Shown here piece by piece: positions 47,575-59,973 of a stretch of DNA of 60,130 nucleotides. Under the pieces are notes generated by a model. It was not told the DNA's origin, made no database searches, and saw nothing but the letters and a program-made list of their open reading frames with translations. Source of the DNA: Geosiphon pyriformis (Eukaryota > Glomeromycota > Glomeromycetes > Archaeosporales > Geosiphonaceae). A program made the position numbers and the translations under genes. The stretch is taken from the NCBI GenBank assembly GCA_016748015.1, contig JAAOMT010000198.1, positions 46,797 to 106,926 of the forward strand. Direction: 5' to 3'. Every line of letters starts with the position of its first letter. The stretch's first letter is position 1.

Positions 47575-49664
47575 AAATAAAAAAACTTTTTGTTTTCTTA
47601 ATTTTATAATCATGACCAGAACAAAGAATAAAAAAGCTATACCTAATATTTTTCCTAAGATATCTAATAAAATTTCAATCAGAGGAGCTCTTTCTGTTGT
47701 AGAAACAACTAGGCAAAACATTTTAAAAGCCTTTTGTTTACTTAGTAATTGTAAAAAGCTGCTTTTGATAACTACTAAAGCAATTTTCTCTTCTTTGACT
47801 GGTTTTTTACCAGTCAAAATTCCCTTAAAAAACACACTTGGATTAGTTCCAATGTTGCCTTCACCTCTACTAAAAACCCAAAAGTATTTAATAATAGACC
47901 AGTTAATAAGTTGGTATTCTCTTCTATAGCTTTAACATCTGGTGCTTTTAACATCTTCTTTTCAAAGAAAATAGTCAAAAAGACCAAAAGTTCAGAAAAG
48001 TGAAGGCAGTTACTTGTCTCTACTATTGTTATACCAAACCTCTTTATGATTCCAAATGAGATTTCAAATAAGATTTTTGTTATATTATCTGGTATATCAT
48101 CCAAAATAGGCCAAGATCAACCATTGGTTGTGTTGCCAAATGTGGTGTTTTCTGGCAGATTATTGCCAGTTTTAGAAGCAAAACAACCATCTCCTGTGAT
48201 GTCACCTGTTCTTGAAAACTGGGCTGACCAAATAGAAACTAAATCATCTTTTTTTTTGGTTTTTGGTGCTGTTACTAGTAGTGCTTGGGAAATTATTACT
48301 AGTTGTCAAAGGTTTGCTGAATGAATGGCCTTTATTTTGGTGTCTAGTACTATTTTTAAGATCAAATTGGCTTATGTTAAGGCTGCTTTTCAGTTAATAC
48401 ATGGTTTTTTGGGTGCAAAGTCAGTATTAAAAGACAATATAAAGCTGTTTTATGTGGAGTTTACTTTTTAAATGTCTTTGGAAGCTGTATTTTTGGTTGA
48501 ACTTACAAGCTTTGTATATTTGGCCACCCTCAAAATTGCCAAGTTTTTGGTGGTTTCTGAGTCTGGTTCCTCTTCTGCTACTGTTGTACTGTATGATGCT
48601 TTTGGGTGTATCTGCTGCTAATATTAAGACAGCTCTCAGTGTATTTGGTGGTATTACTTGTGTTGTGCTGAAGTTTGCTGGCATTTGATAATATATGGTG
48701 GTTTATTTTGAGAAGCTGGACTCTGCTGTGTCTGCTTTAAATCATTGGTTAGTCTTGGTAGGCAAGAATAGTATTAGAATTCTCCCTTTGATAAATCAAA
48801 ATGAGACTATTTTGTTTTGTAATAGATTTAAGACCAAGTTGGTCAATCTTCCTTCTGAATGTACAGCTTTTGAAATTAGTAATATGATTTTTTAAGTTGG
48901 TCATCAGTTCTCAAGCTGATTTGAATTCTGTTATTGTCAAAACTGGTACACTGAAAAAACGCTGTATTTGATGAGAAACTCCTGGTTGTTAGTGTTGTTT
49001 CAAGTATTAAGAGTTAGATCATCTGGTTGCAGACTGTAAGATTTTTTTATCTTTTCCTTCCAAGTTTTCCAAGGTGTTTACATCATACTTTATTAGTCTT
49101 AAGTTTTATGCCAAGGCTTCTGCTTTCTTGAACTTCTCTGGATTTCTATCTTTGTTATCTCTTGTCTCTTTTCCAGTTATTGCTGGTGATCTTTTGGTGC
49201 TGTCCTGATTATCTTCTTTGAAATTTGATTTAACTAAGCTTTTTGTTTTAGTTGAGTCTATTGTTAAGCTTATTGACTTTTTGGTTACAACTTTTGAACA
49301 GTTTATTAATAATGATTTGGTTTTAAGTAGTATTCTTGGTCTTAGAATTAATAAAGTTTTGGTGCATATAAGTTGCTTTAATAAGACTGTTAATAAGTTG
49401 AGAAGAGATGATCTTTTTGAAAAAAGAGTGCTATATGAAAAATATTAATATGTCTGGTAATTTAGAGTATTTAATTGGTATGAATGATAATATATTTTCT
49501 AACTTAATGTCTCTTTGGGCTCATAAACCTATTCATATTAAAACTGATTTTTTGAAAACAGTTGAATGGCTGGTTGAATTGGTTTTTAATAGTGTTACTT
49601 TGTTTAGTATTATTCAGAAGATATTTTTTTTAGATAAGTTTTTTTTTAAGATTTCAATATAATG
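47575..49664 (+). pseudogene. LINE-type ORF1 relic (copy B)
   Basis: Colinear with the 51012-53137 ORF1 copy from the leader (ttaattttat before the ATG) to the last codons, about 80 percent identical by eye. Most differences show A or T here where copy C has G or C. Open pieces are 47612-47929, 48046-48324, 48452-48688, 48695-48895 and 49218-49662, separated by stops (often TGG to TGA) and indels; part of the zinc-knuckle region is missing. It reads through the A-run where copy C is frameshifted, so the ancestral ORF1 was continuous there. Confidence 0.8.
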
Positions 49665-49782
49665 TGTCCTTGATTGGTCTGAATAATTAATTACGTGTAG
49701 AAAACACATAATTAGCACCTAGTTTAGATCACTTAATTTAATGTATTGTACTAGATAGCTTTTGGACTGCACTTATTAAGCA

Positions 49783-49831
<49 letters not shown>
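49665..49831 (+). repeat. LINE 3' tail with 47-nt poly(A), copy B
   Basis: Hairpin at 49671-49693, arms TGATTGGTC and AATTAATTA, loop TGAAT. The tail then follows the 14310-14440 copy closely (cacctagtttagatcactta and gtattgtactagat), ending in 47 uninterrupted A (49785-49831). It follows ORF1 directly with no ORF2. Confidence 0.85.
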
Positions 49832-49833
<2 letters not shown>

Positions 49834-50987
49834 AAATTGCATAAAATAATACAAGTTTTTTTATATAAAATTTGAAAGATTATAAACTATAATACTAATT
49901 AAAAGCATATATAAAAGAATATAATATTAGTTTTTTAAATTTTATATTTGTTTATTAATATTAACTTTAATAATAAATATAAAGTTTTTTTATAAAAATT
50001 AACTATTTAAAGATAATTAGATTAGTAGTTTTAATACTTTTAAACTTTATTAATATTTTTTGTTAAAGACTAATTAATTGTATTTGATTATTTTATCTTA
50101 TTAAATTTAGCTAATATTAATTTTAATACTAATTTAAAAAAATTAATTAAAATTTTTTTAATAATAAATTTTTAATTAAATTTAATATTAACTTGTTTTA
50201 AATTAGTATTTATTAAAATTTTCTTATCAATAACCAATTTTTTAGTTTGATTAAGATTAAATTCAAAAATAAATATTAATTAAATAATTTTATAAAATTT
50301 TAAGAAAATAAAAATCTTTTTAAACTTATTTATTTGGTAAAATAATTTTTTAATAATTCTTAACTTTTTATTCAAATTTTTATTAAAAACAATTAATATA
50401 TTAATATTTAACATAAATAATTTTACAAATTCAAAATTTTTTTTTAATTAACAAAAATTATGATATTTGTATTAACAGAAATTGAAAAAAAAATCTGATA
50501 TTTTATTATTATTTATATTATTAATAACAAAAAAATATAGATATTTTAACAGATTAAAAATTATAATATAAGTTTAATATAGTATTATATTATTCATATT
50601 TTATCTAAATTTTCAATGTTTAAAGTTTTATTGATTTTTTTTATCTTATTTTCTATTTTATTTTTTTATAACTTATATAAAACTTGATTTAAGATATTTA
50701 AAATATTTAAAGCCAAAAAATTTGCAAATAAATCAATTATAATAACAAAATTATTAAGCTTTTTAGCTTTTTTGTTAATATTTCTATAAATAAAGTTAGT
50801 AAAACTAATTTTTTTGGATATTTGAATAGGTATTTCTATTAATTTTATCTGTATTCAAGATTTTAACAGAAAAAATCACTAGTTTTATTACTTAAAAAAA
50901 TTAGTATTGGCAAAAATAATTATAATTTAGTTTTAAAAATAAAAAACTTTTTTATATTTATTTATAATTATATTATTTAAAAATTAA
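49832..50987. other. AT-rich relic DNA between two ORF1 elements
   Basis: No readable protein and no similarity found to the upstream repeats at 45640 or 47150. Probably older retroelement DNA. Confidence 0.45.
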
Positions 50988-53137
50988 AAAACTCTTTGTC
51001 TCCTTAATTTTATGACCACAACCAGAGCAAAGAGTAAAAAGGCTGCACCTGATATCTGTCCTAAGATATCTAATAAAATTTCAATCAGAGAAGCTCTTTC
51101 TGTTGTAGAAGCAACTAGGCAAAACGTTTTAGAAGCCTTCCTCTTACCCAGTAATCATGAAAAGCTGCCTTTGGTAGCCACTGAATCAACTTCCTTATCT
51201 TTGGCTGGTTTTTCACCAGTCAAAGTTTCTTCAAAGAGACACATTTGGGTTAGTTCCAGTGTTGCCTCCACCCCGACTAAAAGCCCAAAAGTTTTTAATA
51301 ATAGACCAGTAAATAAGCTGGTCTTCCCTTCTATAGACTCAATACTTGGTGCTTCTGGTACTACCTCTTCAAAAAAATAGTCAAAAAGACCAAAAGTTCA
51401 GAAAAGTGGGGGCAGTCGCTTGCCTCTGCTATTGTTACACTGAACCCCTTTGTGGTTCCCAATGAGATCTTAGATGAGATCTCAGTAGTATCATCTGGCA
51501 CGTTATCCAAGATAGGCCAAGATCAACCACTGGCTGTGTTGTCAAATGTGGTGTTTTCTGGTAGATCATCGCCAGTTTTAGAAGCAAAACAATCTTCTCC
51601 TGTTGGGTCATCTGTTCTTGGGAACTGGGCTGATCAAATGGAAACTGATTTATCATCTCCTTTAGTTTCTGGTGCTACTTCTGGTAGTGCTTGGGAAACT
51701 ATTACTAATCATCAAAGGTTTGCTGGGTGGGTGGCCTCCACTCTGGTGCCTGGTGCTACTTTTAAGATCAAATTGGCTCATGTTAAGACTGTTTTTCAGT
51801 CTGTGCATGGTTTCTTGGGTGCTAAATCTGTTTCAAAAAACAATGTGAAGCTTTTCTGTATGGAGTTTGCTTCTCAACAGTCTTTGGAAGCTGCGTTTCT
51901 GATTGAGCTTACAAGCTCTGTTTGTTTGGTCACTCTCAAAATTGCCAAGTCTTTGGTGGTTTCTGAATTTGGTTCCTCTTCTGCTGCTGTTGCACTGCAT
52001 GATATACCTTTGGGTGTGTCTGCTGCTGACATTAAGTTGGCTCTCAGTGTGTTTGGTAGTGTTACTCGTGTTGTACTGAAGCCTGCTGGCATTTGGCAGT
52101 ATATGGTGGTTTATTTTGAAAAGTTGGACTCTGCTGTGTTTGTCTTGAAGCATTGGTCAGTTTTGGTGGGCAAAAATAGTGTTAGAATCCTCTCTTTAGT
52201 GAATCAAAATGAGACTATTTTGTTTCATGATAAGTTTAAAACCAAATTGGTCAACCTTCTCTCTGGCTGTACTGTTTTTGAAATCAGTGATATGATTTCT
52301 CAGATTGGTGGTCGAACATGTTTCATCCCTTGTTCTACTAATTTTGGTCATTGTTCCCAGTTTGCTTTGGTTACATTTGACTCTCAAAGTGATTTGGATT
52401 CTGTTGTAGTCAAGACTGGTACTCTAAGGAAATACTATATCTGGTGAGAAACTTCTGGCTGCTGGTGCTGTTTTAGGTGTCAAGAAATGAGCCATCTGGC
52501 TGTAGATTGCAAGATTTTCCCACCTTCCACTTTCAAGGTTCTCAAGGTTTTCAAGTCTTGTTTTGTGGGTTCTGCTTCATATGCCAAGACTGCTGTTTCT
52601 TCTGGTCTTTCTGAGTTTCCTCCTTTAGTGGCTTCTTCAGCTGCTTCTGCTGCTAATCCTGCTGTTAGTTCCAGGTTGGACTCTTTGAAAAAGCAGATTT
52701 CGGATTTGGCTGCTCTGGTTAAGTCTATTGTTGAGCCTGTTGGTTCTTTGGTTGCTTTGGTGTCTTGTCTTCTTGATGATAATGCCATTAAGACTGTTCA
52801 AGTCGAGAAAGATATCATTTTCATGAAGAGTGCTGCTAACAATTTTTCTAATCTCATGGTTGGAGTTTCCAAGAACATTGCTTGTCTTAGATCTGAGGTT
52901 GACTTTGGTGATATGGATTATGATGGTGTTCTGGCTGCTAAGCCTTCTTTTTTAAGTGAGAACACTATTGAGCGTGTCATTGCTTTGTGGCGAATATCTG
53001 GTGCTGAAACCAAGGACAATATTGAGTCTACTAGATTGTTTCTTAGTGAGTTTATTTTTGACTCTAGAAATCTAAATGGTATCATTGAAAGAATTTGTGG
53101 GTTGGAGTTATTCTTACCTATTTTTGATTCAGTGTAG
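50988..53137 (+). pseudogene. LINE-type ORF1 (RRM-like plus CCHC), copy C
   Basis: ATG at 51012; the reading frame originally ran to the stop at 53135-53137 (about 708 codons). It is broken twice. One base is lost before the 7-A run at 51371-51377 (copy B keeps the frame), and one Trp codon is TGA at 52445-52447. Predicted features: a basic N-terminus, two RRM-like segments (FKIKLAHVKTVFQ.. and HDIPLGVSAADIKLALSVFG..VTRVVL.. to MVVYFEKLDSA), then a C-X2-C-X4-H-X4-C zinc knuckle CFRCQEMSHLAVDC (52469-52510), and a helical C-terminal part. RRM followed by CCHC is the layout of type I LINE ORF1 proteins, which bind element RNA as chaperones. CpG is very rare here (about a dozen in 2.1 kb by eye). 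No reverse transcriptase follows. Confidence 0.85.
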
Positions 53138-53255
53138 TGAGTCCTTGATTGGGCCGAGTGTCTGATCACATATAGAAAATACATGATTTACACCTATAAT
53201 GTAATCCCTTTTATGGTATCATAGTTTAGGTAGTATTTGGGTCTTGCTTGTTAAA
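53138..53255 (+). repeat. LINE 3' tail with hairpin, copy C
   Basis: Hairpin at 53146-53168: arms TGATTGGGC and GTCTGATCA, loop CGAGT, nine pairs including three G-U. It is followed by the degraded block catatagaaaatacatgatt and an AT-rich end without a long poly(A). It begins right after the ORF1 stop, and tgtagtg around the stop is also shared with the 14309 copy. Confidence 0.8.
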
Positions 53256-54006
53256 ATATAATAATATTATTTATTATATATATATTTTTTATGTACAGTT
53301 TATTTATTTTTGTAAAATTTTAATAATATTATATTTATTATGTATTATATATAAAAATATTTATATATATAAGATTAAAAATATCTAAAATTAGATTTAT
53401 TATAAAACCCAAAAACTATAATATTTTATGCTTTTTTAAAAACAAAAACAAAATAAAAAAATTGTGTTATATATTTTAAAATATATAAAAATAAAATTAT
53501 TATTTAAACAAAAAAAAATTTATTATAAAATTTATTAAAAAAAGCTCTTAAACAGAAATTAATAAATTTTTTTTTAAAAAACTAGCAAAAAATAAAAATA
53601 AAAATAAATAATTAAATATTATGTAAAAATAATTATATATATATATATTACCATTATAATTAAACTTTTATTTTTTATTTTTATTTATTAACTAGTTATA
53701 AATAATTATAAATATTAATTATTAATATTATTTAGTTATTTTATTTTTAAACTAGTTATTAATATAATTGATTAATAATCTGATTATTAATTTAATTATT
53801 AATTTGGTATTAACTTAATTATTAATCAAATTATTAATGTAATCACTAACTAATTGTTAATAATATATAAGAAAAACCTTTTAAAATTGACGCTGCGCTT
53901 TGGACTATATCAAGTGTCAACTATGTATTGTAAGTGGTCTTGCATTTTCTGATTGCCTTCAATTTATTTGTTGATTCATCGTTGATTGATTGCTTATGTA
54001 TTCCAG
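53256..54006. other. right edge of the second AT-rich island
   Basis: AT-rich to about 53885, including the 13-bp-type array at 53715-53850 that is inverted relative to 14755-14880. It then returns abruptly to host-like composition (gacgctgcgctttgg). No gene is visible before the fragment at 54007. Confidence 0.5.
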
Positions 54007-54541
54007 TGGCGAGATACCGGTGCTCTGGCCAAGGCAGTTCAGGCAGATGGTGTTGGATTTTTAAACGACATCAACAATTATGCTATCGTTTGTTGTGAGG
54101 GCGCAAGACCCGGTGCTTCAGCAAAAAAGGCATTTGATGATGATGTAAAAAATGCTAGAAGCTTGGTGGGTCTTTTCAATCACATTGTCCTATTTGAAGC
54201 AAACACCAGGAGACAGCTTTTTCCAGATCTGAAGACATACGGTGCTGCCACGTTTAAGACAAAGATGTCTCTGATTATGCTGGACTACCGTGGTATATGT
54301 AACGCATGAATTTTGTAAATGTCACCTTCCTATAAATATTTATATTCGACTTTTTGAAGTGGATCTTTTTACATTGCCCAGGGACTGGGTAGACATGCCG
54401 GACTTCGTCTTCTTATACGAAGCCGTAGTTAAATGGACAGTAGGTATATTTGCGTATTATGATCTGTATTTGAGCATGTTAATAACAAATAAGCAGTTAT
54501 GTATTAAATTTGATGCTCAAGGGTTTGATCGCAAACTGTAA
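54007..54541 (+). pseudogene. unrecognised gene fragment lacking its 5' end
   Basis: Proposed exons 54007-54292, 54360-54439 and 54494-54541 (introns 67 and 54 nt), each with plausible GT..AG ends and matching phase. The protein starts inside a domain without an ATG: WRDTGALAKAVQADG, then FLNDINNYAIVCCEGARPG, FNHIVLFEANTRRQLFPDL, LDYR joined to VDLFTLPRDWVDMPDF and EAVVKW. The conserved-looking Cys-Cys-Glu-Gly and the regular codon use suggest a real family. I cannot name it. The 5' exons should lie where the AT-rich island now is, so the gene may have been cut by it. Confidence 0.5.
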
Positions 54542-54668
54542 GAAGAGGAGAATGGGCAGATATTTGGAAGTTTGAATAGCAAGAAATCTAGAATGATTAC
54601 ATTTGGGAGTAATAAGATTGAATTGGTGTCAAGTTTTGATGACATGGCACTATAGTTTATGGTATAAC

Positions 54669-54689
54669 GGCAATCATAATATTTTTAGC
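54669..54689 (-). repeat. inverted flank of the second AT-rich island, right copy
   Basis: Reverse complement of the 21-nt block at 44387-44407; the next three to four bases also nearly match. It lies 130 bp after the stop of the 54007-54541 fragment. Confidence 0.55.
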
Positions 54690-54922
54690 ACTTTGTTGTA
54701 GTACGCTCCAAATTATAAACAAACAATTAATTTTAAAATTAATATGTAGTACAAAAGCTAACTTTACTCATTTCTGTATTACAATTTGTATTGGTGACGT
54801 ATATGATAGGATAAACAAAACTATTATATCGTAACTCATTGTCCCATAAATAAATAATGGTGGTAAGATACAAAATAAGAGGTATTTCAAAATTTATTGC
54901 AGAATTGAAATCGTCGGAATGA

Positions 54923-56567
54923 TCAAAATTGAGGACCGGTTGTAACCCCACCTGCTGGGCTATGATTTTGATTCCAAGAAAGGTATGTGTGATCCCCAAG
55001 TTTTCTGTGGTTTCAAAAGATAATATGAGTGAAAATTGGCATCACGCTCGCAAGTACAAAAGCTAATCATATATTTCATTCAAAGATATAACTAACCTTG
55101 GCTTATATAAATGTCTAGCTGTAAAGAGGGATCCGAGAACCACACAGACAATACCAACTGTAATATACGCAATACCCAGGAATGGATTTTTGCCACCGAG
55201 AAAAGAAACAGTAGAAATTACAATAGATTTAGTACCACCGTATTTTATCACAGGGAACCCTTAATTTTGAAGAGGTAGGTTAATTAGAAATTTTTTTTAA
55301 AAAAGCTTGTTGACTCTGGAATAGCAACTTACAATAGTCTATTTCAATTTGATATAATCCAGCTTTCATTGGTTGGGTCTTATTTTTTCCATATAATTTT
55401 CTAAAATCAGGTAATCCAGCAGTGCGCATCCAAACCTGGAAATGCTCATCAGTTTTAAGCTGAGGTTTAGTTGTTTCATTATATCGACCATCTACATATC
55501 TTTGACTCCAATTGGGAGGTGGTTGAATGTCTTTCACGTCGTATTTTGTGACCTCGTATTTTTGCTTATCCGAAGGCCATGCGATATTTTGGTAAGAGAA
55601 TTCATAGGGCTCACTTGCAGCAGTCGGGTTGGCTGCATTCAGAAGCTGGGGATTGTAGATTGTATCTGTGATATTTTAATTATCAATTAATAAGCATGAA
55701 ACTTTTTATAGTTGAAAGGTTGATAATTCAATGATTTTCTTACCGTTAAACATAGAATTAGCAATCAACCCACAAGGATAGTAAATAATTCCGTCACTTT
55801 CCGCTAAAGGCTTACAATTTCCTGATTTCAAAGTATTAATGCTTACAGCTTCACCTTTTAATTGCTTGGCATCAAAACTCTTTACATATCTTCGGTGGTT
55901 TTGATAAAAATTGGTCAAGCGGTAATAAAGAAAAACAGTATTTTTCAACTCGGATGGTATGGTAAATTTAATAACACATGTTATAGCGTTAACAAAATTC
56001 CCGTCAATACCCCCGTCAAGTTTATATGGAATGGTTCGGTTATATTTAGCCCAACTTGGACTAGCGTTCAATGTTGTATTGCTTTGGGCAAAATTAGTTT
56101 CCACCGTACCTTCAGGCATTTGGGTGAAGTGTAAGGAGTTATTATTGAAACTATACTGAGCCTTTTCTAAACAACTCGTGTAGTCTATGTTCAACTCCGA
56201 AACCTTTAGTGGTGCAAATTAGAGAAGTTTCAAATTGTTATGTTTTGTAATCAAATTGTTGCCAGTAAAAAATTAAATCAGTCAAGAAGTCTGAGTACTT
56301 ACACTATCGCTAGCGTACAACAGAAGCCCTCCTAACGGAGCAAATATGATGCCAACAATAAAAAAAGTTGGCAGCACGGTTTTTGGAGTGAGGATTGGTT
56401 GCCATGCCTTTAAACGCTGTTGTTTAAAAGCTGTATCTTTGAATATGTGAGGAGATAAAACTTATTTTAGCTCAAGAACTTGGAATAGATTAACAAAAAG
56501 AAAGCTTATGTTTCAAGATAGAGAACATACTGGTTGGTTTACGGCTTTTTGGTTCTTTTGGAGCCAT
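54923..56567 (-). CDS. CDC50/LEM3-family flippase beta subunit
   Basis: Six exons: 56567-56531, 56436-56303, 56203-55744, 55665-55333, 55259-55097 and 55004-54923, total 402 aa, all phases consistent. The N-terminal [18 protein letters not shown] leads into the first membrane segment ([21 protein letters not shown]). A large lumenal domain has several N-x-S/T sites and Cys residues, including [32 protein letters not shown] then leads into the second membrane segment, and the cytosolic tail includes YLSWNQ. These are the landmarks of Cdc50/Lem3/Ros3. Such subunits are needed for exit from the ER and activity of P4-ATPases that move phospholipids to the cytosolic leaflet. Which paralogue cannot be told from this window. 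It is divergent from the ORC6-like gene with 307 bp between start codons. Confidence 0.95.
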
Positions 56568-56778
56568 TTAAAAACCAAGTTGTTGATGCGGTAGTCAAAG
56601 GCCAACTCTTCTTAAAATTGACTTGTTTAAAGAAGGCTGTCACTTTGGATGAAAGAATTCTTTGAGGCTTTGATAGAGGCGAAAGGCCAAAATGTTTTGA
56701 TTGCTTGTTTTTCAGATCACAAGCTCATGATCTAAAAATAGATTTTAATTGAACTTCCTCAATGGAATCAAATGAAGA

Positions 56779-56784
56779 ACGCGT
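56779..56784. promoter_or_regulatory. ACGCGT (MCB-type) box 1
   Basis: A palindromic hexamer in the shared CDC50/ORC6 promoter, 91 bp upstream of the ORC6-like ATG. Confidence 0.5.
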
Positions 56785-56854
56785 TTCATAATCTCCAGGT
56801 ATCATAAACTATCTACTGCTTAAAAGAATCAAACGTTTACTTGAACTCCTCATA

Positions 56855-56860
56855 ACGCGT
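56855..56860. promoter_or_regulatory. ACGCGT (MCB-type) box 2
   Basis: Second copy, 15 bp upstream of the ORC6-like ATG and 70 bp from box 1. In yeasts ACGCGT binds MBF (Mbp1/Swi6-type) and drives G1/S genes. Use here is inferred. Confidence 0.5.
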
Positions 56861-56874
56861 CAGCGCAAAAGAAA

Positions 56875-58083
56875 ATGTCAGAAAAACACCAACTTTATCA
56901 TCTAATAAAATCTTTAAATCTTGAGCACGAAGATTCAGCTCTTCCTAAAAAGGCCTGCCAGTTTTTTCAAGAAATTAACGCCAAAAATCCTCACAGCACT
57001 CTTACCAGTAGTTTGACATGCAAGCTATTGATTTGCATCCAACTTGCTTGCGAAAGGTAGAGATTCCCGAGCTCCATTTATAACTTATTTGTCATAAGAA
57101 GCCTCGAGTAGATTTATTCACAAATTTGCGATATGTAAAGCCTCGGCATATCATATAACAGGAAAAATCTCCTTAATTTGTCTCAAATTACTCCTTCAAA
57201 ATATAATGCTACTTTGGATGCTGTAAAATCCTTTTTCAAATTGGGTTCTTTAACATTTGAAGCATTGGGAGTACAATTTGGATGTCAAATGGTAGTTGAA
57301 CATGCTGAAGTTATGTTTGAATTCTTTCAAACCGAATGGGTAAAGTCCCTATCGGCTGGACAGAGAGAGAAAGTGGACTGGAACAAGAATGTTCACAAAA
57401 TGGCCGTCTTTTGGTGTTGCTGTAAGGCTTTAGGGGTGGGTGATTCTTTCCTTTCGGCTTTTAAAGTCTTTTCTTTCTCAAACTTAATATCATTCCAAAT
57501 TGCAATCAGATACGAATATCCAAAGATGAATTACTTGCCTGTCAAAACTCATGTTCAAACTCAGATTTGAATACACATATAAAGTTTGTCGAATCGAATT
57601 GTAAGTCTTTAATAGAAGATTTGCGAAGCCAAAATAAAGGTACTCCAATCAAAAGTCCCAGCAAGAAAAGCTCTTTGGCTCAAAAAGCTTCTCCTAAAAC
57701 TCCGACTAAACGTTCAAGGAAAAGCCATAGTCCACAAACTTCAGGAAGCACAAATAAGATCCTGGTAGAAAGAAAAAACAATCAAATTTATGAGGAAGAA
57801 TATCAAAAAGAAAGTTATTATATGAGGAAAAGGAAATATAATCCATTTTCTTTTGGCGAAATGGTAATACTTGAAACTAGCAAATCTTTATCATCTAATA
57901 AATCATCATTAAATTACCATTCTAACCAAATAGATAGCCAACGACAAGCTTACAAGAGAGTATCAGGACTACTTAAATTGGCGAAAAGAAATCTTGATGC
58001 AACTAGAATATGTTCCTTATTCAAAAGATTTAGAACATTCCGCCACGAATACGAATGAAGAATTTTTCTTATCCCAGTCTTGA
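56875..58083 (+). CDS. ORC6: origin recognition complex subunit 6-like protein
   Basis: Exons 56875-57056, 57162-57435, 57510-57863 and 57934-58083 (introns 105, 74 and 70 nt) give 319 aa. The N-terminal two thirds show the repeated helical pattern of ORC6 cyclin/TFIIB-like folds (KACQFFQEINAKNP, LLICIQLACER, then ITPSKYNATLDAVKSF and KMAVFWCCCKALG). A basic Lys/Ser/Pro-rich linker with TP and SP sites follows, and the end SFGEMIANDKLTREYQDYLNW is the C-terminal element that binds the rest of ORC. About ten residues expected between ACER and NLLNLS are missing in this model, so a small exon in 57057-57161 may have been missed. Function in other fungi: DNA replication licensing. The basic S/TP region could be a CDK target. 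Confidence 0.85.
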
Positions 58084-58296
58084 TTAAGGCCATCAGATGT
58101 GAAAAACATAAAGGGAAAAAATTGGGGAGCTAATTTTGACGAAATTATTTGAAAAAAAGCCTACAGCCAGTAGTGCGTAATGCAATAAAATCTACATGGA
58201 CACTATCAATTACTGTAGGGAATTAAATATGACCACTTTACAAAGCTTCAGAGAATCCTTTTTTTAATTTGTACTTCTAATAGTGGAATGCCCATA
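58084..58296. terminator. shared 3' region of convergent ORC6 and adenylate kinase genes
   Basis: 213 bp between the two stop codons, so both transcripts end in a short convergent spacer. No clear single polyadenylation signal could be singled out. Confidence 0.4.
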
Positions 58297-59354
<1,058 letters not shown>

Positions 59355-59973
59355 TTTTAGACACTTTGGAAAGTAGATGGCACAAGTTTACCCAAGGACA
59401 GAGGTGATATCTCGTTCGTACTGAGACTTTGTTTTGAGTTTGTGCTGAAAGGTCAAAGAAGGGATGAAATGAGCCTAAACAAGTTTATCACCTCTGCTTT
59501 TGGGTACGAATTGCAACCGACTATATACAAATCAAAAATAATTAACAAAGAAACAATGTAAATTATTTTGGTAGGGAATCCGAAACCAAAATATGAGTTC
59601 AATTTTTTTTTTTAAATTAAATTGATTGTCGCGTATAACATTTATGGAAAAGATTTTCTAGCAATATATTTTCGTGTCACATTTGACTGGCTTGAAATTT
59701 TAAGAAGTCATTAAAAGGAGTTTTTCAAGCCTCAAGCTAAGCCTTTTCACTATCATGTGTTTGAAATTAATAATATTAAATGGGGTATGACGTCATATAA
59801 ATCAAATTATACAATCTACAATAATCGACCAATCCCCAACAGCACTATTAAAAATTCAATAATTTTTGACTGTTGTTACGGTTTAAGAATTTAGCAAAAA
59901 GAATCATAAAAATAATACAAACTATTCAATCATAATATAGCACAGTAATAATCTTAGAAAGGTAATGATTAAC
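59355..59973. other. adenylate kinase upstream region
   Basis: No further gene seen. It contains the promoter of the adenylate kinase gene and AT-rich sequence with a 10-T run near 59606-59615. Confidence 0.4.

Noticed and set aside
28885-56567. Lipid-transport gene cluster linking VPS13 and CDC50
   Set aside because: Both act on membrane lipids, but they are separated by 12 kb of repeats and broken genes and share no regulatory sequence; coincidence is more likely.
57057-57161. An extra ORC6 exon reading SRFIHKFAICKAS
   Set aside because: It can be opened from a cctcgag acceptor, but it cannot be joined in frame to the next exon with an intron of realistic length; it is left within the intron, with a note that about ten residues may be missing.
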